Assembly: GCA_937875805.1 (NCBI GenBank)
Contig: CALFHG010000197.1
Location: forward strand, 1 to 8,147
DNA length: 8,147 bases
Direction: 5' to 3'
Origin: an uncultured Nitrosopumilaceae archaeon
Lineage (GTDB): Archaea > Thermoproteota > Nitrososphaeria > Nitrososphaerales > Nitrosopumilaceae
Shown here: positions 1-5,596 of the stretch, in pieces
Layout: every line of letters starts with the position of its first letter
How positions within the stretch are numbered: the stretch's first letter is position 1
The notes under the pieces: generated by a model
Database searches by the model: none
The model's input: only the letters and a program-made list of their open reading frames with translations
Told to the model about the DNA's origin: nothing
Translations under genes and position numbers: made by a program

Positions 1-181
1 AATCCTCAACTATTTTTCCAGTTCCATCTGGGGAATTATCATCTACTACAATTGCTTGTGTTGTAATATTTTTTGGGATTATTTCTCCAATAGAACGTAA
101 AATTTTAATGATATTTTCAGATTCATTGTATGTGGGAATTATTATTGATATTTGATTATTTTCATCTCTTTGTTTCAACAT
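1..181 (-). CDS. Family 2 glycosyltransferase, N-terminal part (runs off left edge)
   Basis: Sixty codons are visible, reading leftward from an ATG at 181. The protein opens with a short polar stretch, then ISIIIPTYNE at residues 11-20, then AIVVDDNSPDGTGKIVED at 43-60. These are the first beta strand and the nucleotide-sugar-binding DD(N/G)S region of the GT-A fold, in the form typical of dolichol-phosphate mannosyltransferase-like GT2 enzymes. Such enzymes move a sugar from a nucleotide-sugar or polyprenyl donor, often for archaeal lipid-linked glycans or protein glycosylation. Donor and acceptor cannot be told from this fragment. The start is supported by a TATA-like box centred about 31 nt upstream, which implies a very short leader. 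Family is secure; the exact substrate is unknown. Confidence 0.85.
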   Translation of the reverse strand, partial: MLKQRDENNQISIIIPTYNESENIIKILRSIGEIIPKNITTQAIVVDDNSPDGTGKIVED

Positions 182-207
182 TTCTTATTAGATTCAAATT
201 TTAATGG

Positions 208-216
208 ATATTAAAT
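208..216 (-). promoter_or_regulatory. Putative TATA box of the glycosyltransferase gene
   Basis: On the minus strand the sequence reads ATTTAATAT, centred about 31 nt before the ATG at 181. Archaeal transcription starts about 25 nt after the box, which would leave a leader of only a few bases. The surroundings are all AT-rich, so a chance match is possible. Confidence 0.35.
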
Positions 217-296
217 CTTAATTTTCATTATACATTTGATTATTTCATATTCAGTATTATTAATAATGAATCAAACTTTAATTTTTTAAAAATAAG

Positions 297-316
297 AAAA
301 AAGGGTTTCCTCACCC
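297..316 (-). terminator. Hairpin plus T-run terminator downstream of the 338-529 frame
   Basis: On the minus strand GGGT and ACCC (positions 316-313 and 306-303) can pair around a six-base loop. Six T residues follow at once (302-297), then further T-rich sequence. This lies about 20 nt past the stop codon of the minus-strand fragment at 338 and would end its transcript. The stem is short, so termination may depend mainly on the T-run, as is usual in archaea. Confidence 0.5.
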
Positions 317-337
317 ATGTTTTTTAGCTTGTTTTGG

Positions 338-529
338 TTATGTGAAGTCTATTGCCCAAGTTACAGTTAGCTTGTCATTTGCTGCAATGTTTACTGCTGT
401 GAAACCTTGATTTGCAAACATGTTGTTTGTTGCAACAGTTGCTCCACCAGTATTAAACAATCCAGCTTCGGTTATAGCTCCGATACATGCGGCATTATTA
501 ACGTCAAATCCCGTTGCTGTACCACCCAC
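338..529 (-). pseudogene. 3' fragment of a phage-like structural protein gene (5' end missing)
   Basis: The frame reads leftward to a TAA at 338-340. The translated end contains ITEAGLFNTGG, then MFANQGFTAVNIAANDKLTV, and finishes in the residues TWAIDFT. An EAG(I/L)FN motif followed by a terminal L-T-V-T-W-x-I-x-F is the way many tail-associated or other structural phage proteins end, so I infer a virus- or provirus-derived C-terminus. The only possible start is a GTG at 529, and upstream the frame stays open just seven more codons before a stop at 548-550. No TATA-like box stands at the right distance. The N-terminal part seems to have been lost at a junction near 520-535, where an opposite-strand gene takes over. 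It could instead be a genuine 63-residue protein, or lie at an assembly join. The match to a family is from pattern only. Confidence 0.45.
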
Positions 530-967
530 CCAAAGACAGTAACTGTATCAGGAACTGATATGTCTGCATTACAAGTTATAGAAAGAGACGGTACAATCCT
601 TGCAGATCCTGCATTAGTCTATGCATCTAATGCTGATTCTACTGTTAGATTTACTGTAACTGATCCAAATGGTCAGTGTATCATTGGAGGTTCAGATGAA
701 TGTCTTGTTACTGATAGTACTATAGGAAAACGTGGTGGATTAGAGAGTGTTCCATATGGAGATCAAATACTTCGAATAAAGTACAGTGGTGCAGATAATA
801 CACTTGAGAGATTCACAATTACCTCAATTGATCCAATTATTGGTCAATGGAATGTATCATTGGAATCTGAAGATGGATTGATTCAACATGCAGATGCATC
901 AGAGGATCCAATTGTAAAGATAACATACAGATATCATTCTGAAACAATTACTGTTACATCACAATGA
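530..967 (+). pseudogene. 3' fragment of a beta-rich, probably secreted protein gene (5' end missing)
   Basis: The frame is protein-like from about 530 (PKTVTVSG...) to the TGA at 965-967, giving roughly 145 residues. The composition is rich in T, V, I, S, D and G with alternating hydrophobic residues, suggesting a beta-sandwich or Ig-like domain. Two cysteines in the stretch QCIIGGSDEC could form a disulfide, as expected outside the cell. The last residues are YHSETITVTSQ. I do not recognise the family. The frame stays open leftward to an ATG at 407, but residues encoded by 407-529 are serine- and cysteine-rich and lie opposite the minus-strand fragment, so they look like a shadow. Another ATG at 560 would give 136 residues, but no signal peptide or TATA-like box precedes it. 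The most economical reading is a gene that lost its 5' end at the junction. A short expressed protein from 560 cannot be excluded. Confidence 0.45.
536..546. repeat. 11-bp inverted repeat at the gene-fragment junction
   Basis: The sequence ACAGT-A-ACTGT is a perfect palindrome with a single central base. It lies a few bases from the inferred breakpoint between the two truncated genes. It could be a recombination or binding site, but at this length it can also arise by chance. Confidence 0.3.
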
Positions 968-968
968 T

Positions 969-984
969 TATTTTTTAAAAAATA
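969..984. terminator. Palindromic A/T terminator between convergent stop codons
   Basis: A perfect 16-bp palindrome, TATTTTTT followed by AAAAAATA, fills most of the 20-bp gap between the plus-strand stop at 965-967 and the glyS stop at 988-990. It presents a run of six T residues on each strand, which suits archaeal T-run termination in both directions. With no GC stem it would not form a classical bacterial hairpin. Confidence 0.45.
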
Positions 985-987
985 CTA

Positions 988-2445
988 TCAAGGATAAGCA
1001 GTTGAATCTAATAAAATAGAATCCAATTCTGAAATGTTAATTCTATTTTGTTCCATGGAATCTCTTTTTCTAATTGTTACCGTGTTATCTTTTAGAGTTT
1101 GATGGTCAACAGTTATGGCAAAGGGAGAACCAATCTCATCTAGTCTTCTGTATCGTCTTCCAATAGCACCAGAATGATCTAAAAATGCATCACATTTTCT
1201 TTTAAGTTGAAGATAAATCTCATCAGTTTTCTCTTTGAGACCATCTTTTTTGACTAGTGATAAAATTCCTACATGTATTGGTGCAAGGTATGGCTTTAAT
1301 GATAGTACAGTTCTTTCGTGTTCTTTATCATTCTTCAAACTATGCTCTAATATTGTGTATAAACTCCTATCAATTCCCATTGATATCTCAAATACGTGTG
1401 GTAATACTTTATCATCACCATCCATTATCTCAAATTTTTGCTTGCTCTTTTTTGCATGACTGGTCAAATCATAGTCAGATCTGTAATTGCATGCAACAAG
1501 TTCTAGCCATCCAATTGTAGTTTCTACCTCAAAATCAAATGCAACTTCAGCATAGAATGCTTTTTCTTTATCTCCTAGTTTTCTAAATCTACTTTTTGTA
1601 ATGTCAATTCCTGTCTTTTCATAAAATTCAGTTAAAATTCCCAAATAATATGCTACAAGCTTGTTAGGGACAACACCTGATTCTACTGCTTCTTTACATG
1701 TCATGGGTGTAACATCTCCATCTGTCTGAATTCTAAGAACTACATCTTGTATTTCTGAGAACTTTTCCATCTCTGATAATTTGTTTGGATTGCAAAATAC
1801 TTCAATTTCTGCCTGATAAAATTCCCTTAATCGAAGCAGACTTTGTCTTGGGGCTATTTCATTTCTAAAACTTTTACCTACTTGTGCAATTCCTAAAGGA
1901 AGTTTACCTCTCATTGTTTTGTATAGTCTAGGAAAATCTACAAAGATTGATTGGCATGTCTCAGGTCGTAGATATGCTTCTTCTTCTTCAGGACCAATAC
2001 CAACTTTGAACATCATGTTGAAATTTTTTGTCTTATCAAAATCTCCCTTACATTTAGGACACTTGATATTATTTTGTAAAATTGCATTATCAAATTCTTC
2101 CAAATCTGCACTTTCAGGAATTTCAATCTGTGTAAGTTCTGCAATAGTTCTATCTGCTCTAAACGTAGCATTACATTTTGTACATTTGATTATTGGATCT
2201 GCAAAATTTCCTAAATGTCCAGATGCTTCAAAAACTGATTTTGACATTATTTGAGAGCCATCAATTTCAAGCATTCCGTCTCTTCTGATTAGTTCTCTTC
2301 TCCACAGTTCAAGAAATTTATTTTTTAAACTAACGCCAGATGGTCCATACTCCCAAAATCCAGCCTGTGCATCTGCATAAACTTCACAGCTAGGAAAGTA
2401 AAATCCACGCTCAAGTGCTAGTTTCATTACTGCTTCATAATCCAT
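988..2445 (-). CDS. glyS: Glycyl-tRNA synthetase (class II, archaeal/eukaryotic type)
   Basis: The enzyme joins glycine to tRNA-Gly using ATP in the cytoplasm. Numbering here is from the ATG at 2445 (485 residues). Motif 1 lies around GFWEYGPSG (29-37). CTKC (88-91) and CPKC (129-132) form a probable zinc ribbon. The glycine/ATP site includes LRPETCQSIF (159-168) and motif 2, FRNEIAPRQSLLRLREF (193-209). Further on are GWLELVACNYRSDYDLTSH (312-330) and motif 3, FEISMGIDR (351-359). The C-terminal anticodon-binding domain starts near PYLAPIHVGIL (385-395). The protein is shorter than many archaeal relatives of about 570 residues, implying smaller insertions. An in-frame GTG at 2457 would add four residues. 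I prefer the ATG because a purine-rich GAGTGA sits 7 nt before it. The gene follows nfo after 31 nt and is probably cotranscribed with it. LRPETCQS and FEISMG differ from the usual LRPETAQG and IEPSFG, but the catalytic E and R positions remain. Confidence 0.95.
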   Translation of the reverse strand: MDYEAVMKLALERGFYFPSCEVYADAQAGFWEYGPSGVSLKNKFLELWRRELIRRDGMLEIDGSQIMSKSVFEASGHLGNFADPIIKCTKCNATFRADRTIAELTQIEIPESADLEEFDNAILQNNIKCPKCKGDFDKTKNFNMMFKVGIGPEEEEAYLRPETCQSIFVDFPRLYKTMRGKLPLGIAQVGKSFRNEIAPRQSLLRLREFYQAEIEVFCNPNKLSEMEKFSEIQDVVLRIQTDGDVTPMTCKEAVESGVVPNKLVAYYLGILTEFYEKTGIDITKSRFRKLGDKEKAFYAEVAFDFEVETTIGWLELVACNYRSDYDLTSHAKKSKQKFEIMDGDDKVLPHVFEISMGIDRSLYTILEHSLKNDKEHERTVLSLKPYLAPIHVGILSLVKKDGLKEKTDEIYLQLKRKCDAFLDHSGAIGRRYRRLDEIGSPFAITVDHQTLKDNTVTIRKRDSMEQNRINISELDSILLDSTAYP

Positions 2446-2476
2446 TATATCATTCACTCATCCATGAAATAAATTT

Positions 2477-3316
2477 CTACGCAAATCCCTTTGCAACTCG
2501 TACATTTTCAAAGTCATCTCGGTCATCATCAATTGGAGTCTCTAAAATTATAGGAATTTTTTTCTTATTAGCAAATTTTACAACAGATGAAATACCCTCT
2601 TCTCCAATTCCACCTAATCCCAAATGATAATGTCTATCAAGATTACAACCAATTTCTCCTTTAGCATCATTAAGATGAAGAATTTTTAAATTATCTATTC
2701 CAACATGTTTATCAAATTCAGAAAAAGTCTTTTTTACATTTTCTTCAGTTTTTAAATCATAACCTGAAACAAATGCATGACAAGTATCTATACAAACACC
2801 AAATTTTTTTGTAGGTTTTAGTTGTTTGAAAATTTCCCCTAATTGTTCAAAGTTAGAACCAACAGAATTTTTTTGTCCTGCAGTATTTTCCAAAAGAATC
2901 ATCACATCATTTTTTGCCTTTCCAGCTTTACTCAATCCTTCTACTAGTCGTTTAATTCCAGCTTCATCTCCAGTACCTAAATGACTTCCAAGATGTGTTA
3001 CTAGATATGGAATTCCTAACTGTGAGCATCTTTCAGTTTCATCAATCAAAGTTTTAACAGATTTCTCAAATCCATCATCTTTAGGTGATGCAAGATTTGG
3101 CAAATATGGCATATGTGCACATGTTGCAAATCTATCAATCTTACTTGCTTTTAGTTTTGATTTGAAATTATCAATATTTTCTTTGGTAAGTTCTTTTGCG
3201 TGCCAACCTCTTGGATTTCTTGTGAATATTTGAAATGCAGAGCATTCTCTCTCAACTGCATTATCTACTGATTTGTCAATTGATCCTGATATTGAGACAT
3301 GACATCCAATTTGCAT
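2477..3316 (-). CDS. nfo: Endonuclease IV (AP endonuclease, deoxyribonuclease IV)
   Basis: This base-excision-repair enzyme cuts DNA 5' of abasic sites and removes damaged 3' ends. It is a TIM-barrel protein with three zinc ions. From the ATG at 3316 it has 279 residues, the usual family length, and starts MQIGCHVSISGS, the canonical N-terminus. All nine expected zinc ligands can be placed by comparison with E. coli Nfo: H68 (AHMPYLPNLASP), H108 (VTHLGSHLG), E143 (LLENTAG), D177 and H180 (CIDTCHAF), H214 (LHLNDAKGE), D227 and H229 (LDRHYHLG) and E259 (ILETP). The enzyme should therefore be active. The frame is open upstream to an ATG-proximal codon at 3364, with another ATG at 3325. I chose 3316 from the family N-terminus and a TATA-like box about 27 nt before it, which predicts a leaderless mRNA. 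It heads a probable operon with glyS and is divergent from priL. Confidence 0.95.
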   Translation of the reverse strand: MQIGCHVSISGSIDKSVDNAVERECSAFQIFTRNPRGWHAKELTKENIDNFKSKLKASKIDRFATCAHMPYLPNLASPKDDGFEKSVKTLIDETERCSQLGIPYLVTHLGSHLGTGDEAGIKRLVEGLSKAGKAKNDVMILLENTAGQKNSVGSNFEQLGEIFKQLKPTKKFGVCIDTCHAFVSGYDLKTEENVKKTFSEFDKHVGIDNLKILHLNDAKGEIGCNLDRHYHLGLGGIGEEGISSVVKFANKKKIPIILETPIDDDRDDFENVRVAKGFA

Positions 3317-3338
3317 ATGATACATTTTTCTCAAAACA

Positions 3339-3347
3339 TAATTTAAA
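3339..3347 (-). promoter_or_regulatory. TATA-like box for nfo-glyS
   Basis: The minus strand reads TTTAAATTA, close to the archaeal TATA consensus. Its centre is about 27 nt from the ATG at 3316, so transcription would begin at or next to that codon. This favours 3316 over the upstream candidates at 3325 and 3364 as the real nfo start. Confidence 0.55.
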
Positions 3348-3373
3348 CCAGCGTCAAAATTCAAAAAATCAGA

Positions 3374-3382
3374 TTTTTAAGT
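3374..3382 (+). promoter_or_regulatory. TATA-like box for priL-priS
   Basis: TTTTTAAGT is centred about 25 nt before the priL ATG at 3403, the spacing for a leaderless archaeal transcript. It lies about 35 bp from the oppositely oriented nfo box, so the two promoters share one 86-bp intergenic region. Confidence 0.5.
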
Positions 3383-3402
3383 AAACCCAGTAAATTACTT
3401 TC

Positions 3403-4428
3403 ATGCTTGCACTAGGACAAGATGAAATTGCAAAATATCCATTCCTAGCAGATGCAGGCCAATATCTAAAAGATCAGGGATTTTCACTTGAGCAATTTGG
3501 GACAGATCCTGATTTAAAGTCGTTAATCAGCAAGGCATACGAACGAATTCTAACAGCAGCAGATGGAAAAATCTACAAATCTGATCTGGATGGAGATCAT
3601 GTCTCAAAAGAGGCTGCTCTTCCAAGGGAAGTTTTTTCTTTTCTATTGGCTATAGTTTTATTGAAACTAAGTGGAATGCATACTCTAATCAAGAGATTTT
3701 CTTTAGCTGAGGCAAGACGTGCAGAAAAATATTTAGAAAAAGATCTTGCAAATATTTCAGATGAATCAAAAAATCAACTTGCAATTAGAGTAATTGATGA
3801 TCTTTTTTCAGTTCAAGTAGAAAAATCTGATGACTATTTTATAATTCCTGTTTCTGATTATCTAAAACATTCTATTAATTTTCATGAAAGAGAATGGAAA
3901 TTAATAAATCGACATGTAGAAAATGGCCAAGTTTTTCTTTCACCGCATGAAACAGTCAGATTGATAAGAAAAGAATTGGGAACATACATCAATTCAAAAA
4001 TTATTAATGCAAAAACACCTACAATGATTCCTGGATTTGAAGATTCTGTCAACAAACTGGTTTTATTATCAAAAAAGTTTGTAACATACACTGTAAGTAC
4101 TGGAGAATATCCACCTTGCATAAAACATGCAATTGACATATTAGAAAAAGGTGAAAATCTTCCCCATTCAGGACGATTTATGCTTGCAACTTTTCTTTTA
4201 TCAAAAGGACAAACTGTACAACAAGTTGCACCATTGTTCAAAAATGCACCTGACTACAATCCACGTGTTACACTATACCAATTGAATCACTTGGCAGGAA
4301 CTTCTGGAAGTGGAACTCAGTATTCTTGTCCTTCTTGTGAGAAACTAAAAACTCAAAGTCTATGTTTTGCAACATCTGAGTGTGATAATATTATTAATCC
4401 CTTACAGTTTGGAAGGAAGAAAAAATAA
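3403..4428 (+). CDS. priL: DNA primase large subunit PriL (iron-sulfur)
   Basis: PriL is the regulatory partner of the archaeal/eukaryotic primase. It helps the catalytic subunit begin RNA/DNA primers at replication forks. The 341-residue protein has a helical N-terminal half and a C-terminal iron-sulfur domain. The visible cysteines are C239 (in GEYPPCIKHAI), C309 and C312 (in YSCPSCEKLK) and C321 (SLCF). These four are the likely 4Fe-4S ligands; C327 lies just beyond. LPHSGRFMLATFLL (253-266) is the conserved segment between the first ligand and the rest. The tail is basic (GRKKK). No purine-rich ribosome-binding site precedes the ATG, in keeping with a leaderless mRNA from the TATA-like box at 3374-3382. 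The stop codon TAA shares its last base with the priS ATG, so the two subunits are translationally coupled. Length and motifs are normal for the family. Confidence 0.92.
   Translation: MLALGQDEIAKYPFLADAGQYLKDQGFSLEQFGTDPDLKSLISKAYERILTAADGKIYKSDLDGDHVSKEAALPREVFSFLLAIVLLKLSGMHTLIKRFSLAEARRAEKYLEKDLANISDESKNQLAIRVIDDLFSVQVEKSDDYFIIPVSDYLKHSINFHEREWKLINRHVENGQVFLSPHETVRLIRKELGTYINSKIINAKTPTMIPGFEDSVNKLVLLSKKFVTYTVSTGEYPPCIKHAIDILEKGENLPHSGRFMLATFLLSKGQTVQQVAPLFKNAPDYNPRVTLYQLNHLAGTSGSGTQYSCPSCEKLKTQSLCFATSECDNIINPLQFGRKKK
4411..4416 (+). promoter_or_regulatory. Possible ribosome-binding site for priS
   Basis: GGAAGG sits inside the last codons of priL, 11 nt before the priS ATG. As an internal gene of the transcript, priS needs a site for initiation or reinitiation, and this purine run is the only candidate. 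The match to the anti-Shine-Dalgarno sequence is imperfect. Confidence 0.35.
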
Positions 4429-5549
4429 TGCAAGAAGCAGATACACTATTCTTAGAGGATTCATTCAAAAAATATTACTTTAATCATTTTGATCTAATTA
4501 CAGTACCAGAAAGAACATCTGAAAGAGAATTTGGTTATCAGAAATTTAATTCGGGAATGACTCGTCATATTTCACTCAAAGACGATAAGGAATTACATCT
4601 ACTACTAATGCAAAATATTCCATCTGATGTTTATTGTTCTAATGCATACTATACATTTCCTAATTTACCAATGAATGAGAAAGATTGGAAAGAGGCAGAT
4701 CTAATCTTTGATATTGATGCAAAAGATCTAAATTTACCATGTAGAGAAAGTCACACAGTATCAATTTGCAATGATTGTAATGATGTATCAAAAAATCTTA
4801 CACAATGCTCAAAATGTAATTCTACAAAAATAGAAAAAAAATCTTTACCATGTAAAAATTGTATTGATGCATCTAAAATTGAGGTTGAAAAGTTATCTGA
4901 AGTTTTAATTAATGATCTTGCAATAACTAAAGAAAATATTCAAGTTTATTTTTCTGGTAATGAAGGATTTCATGTTTATGTGTATAATTCACAATTTCAA
5001 GAAATCGGCTCTAGAGAGAGATCAGAATTAACTGATTATATTTCTCTACGTGGAGCCATTCCTGAAACATTTGGGATGAAGAAATTCAAACAAAATCGTG
5101 CATCTTTTCCAGATTTTAATGAAAATGGATGGAGAGGTAGATTCTCTAAACATGTTTTTGGTTCAAAATCAAAACGCTCAAAAATAATTACAGAATTACT
5201 TGCAAATGGTTATTCATCTTTCCAAAAAACTCTAGATGATGTATCAGAAAATATTGGTGTAAAAATTGATCCAAATGTAACTATGGATATTCATAGAATC
5301 TTTAGATTGCCTGGTTCAATTAATAGCAAAAGTGGCCTTACAAAAATTCACTGTGATAATCTAACAAATTTTGATCCATATGTAGAAGCATCTTTTCTTA
5401 GTGATGATACAGTAGAAGTTATTGCAAATTCTCCTATTGAATTTAAATTAAAAAATAAAAAATTTGGTCCATATCTAAATGAAAAAGTTACAGTTCCAAC
5501 ATTTGCAGCAGTATACATGATTTGTAAAAAACTAGCTAGAATAGCTTGA
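4428..5549 (+). CDS. priS: DNA primase catalytic subunit PriS
   Basis: PriS is the AEP-superfamily polymerase that makes primers with PriL. Of its 373 residues, the acidic metal-binding pair is D95 and D97 in DLIFDIDAKDL. The nucleotide-binding loop is SGNEGFH (176-182), the family's SGxxGxH. The third motif, around DIHRIFRLPGSINSKSGL (287-304), contains the conserved H289, R290, RLPGS and KSGL, and D281 or D287 is the likely third acidic residue. Between the first two motifs lies a cysteine-rich insert. C105, H109, C114 and C117 fit the usual zinc knuckle, and two more CxxC pairs (C127/C130 and C142/C145) could make a second ribbon. The start overlaps the priL stop by one base. The stop lies 47 nt before the next gene's proposed start. 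All catalytic elements are present, so the subunit should be active. Confidence 0.95.
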   Translation: MQEADTLFLEDSFKKYYFNHFDLITVPERTSEREFGYQKFNSGMTRHISLKDDKELHLLLMQNIPSDVYCSNAYYTFPNLPMNEKDWKEADLIFDIDAKDLNLPCRESHTVSICNDCNDVSKNLTQCSKCNSTKIEKKSLPCKNCIDASKIEVEKLSEVLINDLAITKENIQVYFSGNEGFHVYVYNSQFQEIGSRERSELTDYISLRGAIPETFGMKKFKQNRASFPDFNENGWRGRFSKHVFGSKSKRSKIITELLANGYSSFQKTLDDVSENIGVKIDPNVTMDIHRIFRLPGSINSKSGLTKIHCDNLTNFDPYVEASFLSDDTVEVIANSPIEFKLKNKKFGPYLNEKVTVPTFAAVYMICKKLARIA

Positions 5550-5596
5550 TTTTGCTGGTAAGACATTAATTCACCAAATCTTAAGAAAATTTAGTC

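Noticed and set aside
182..337. Possible small RNA or tRNA in the non-coding gap
   Set aside because: I see only AT-rich sequence, a promoter-like box and a terminator; no cloverleaf, conserved TTCGA loop or other RNA signature.
407..529. Leftward extension of the plus-strand frame to an ATG at 407
   Set aside because: The residues are cysteine- and serine-rich and lie exactly opposite a protein-like minus-strand frame, so this part reads as an antisense shadow. There is no signal peptide or promoter.
1235..2254. Several plus-strand open frames of 74-111 codons inside glyS
   Set aside because: They are antisense to a strongly supported synthetase, have no homology-like motifs and no promoters.
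2415..2627. Plus-strand 70-codon frame across the glyS start and nfo end
   Set aside because: It covers coding sequence of two real genes on the other strand; composition is shadow-like.
3317..3364. Longer nfo start at 3364 (16 extra residues)
   Set aside because: It would place the TATA-like box inside the coding sequence, and endonuclease IV proteins begin at the MQIGCHVS residues.
3882..4241. Minus-strand 119-codon frame inside priL
   Set aside because: It is antisense to conserved PriL sequence, including the first iron-sulfur cysteine region.
5348..5566. Minus-strand 72-codon frame over the priS 3' end
   Set aside because: It overlaps conserved PriS coding sequence and has no recognisable features.
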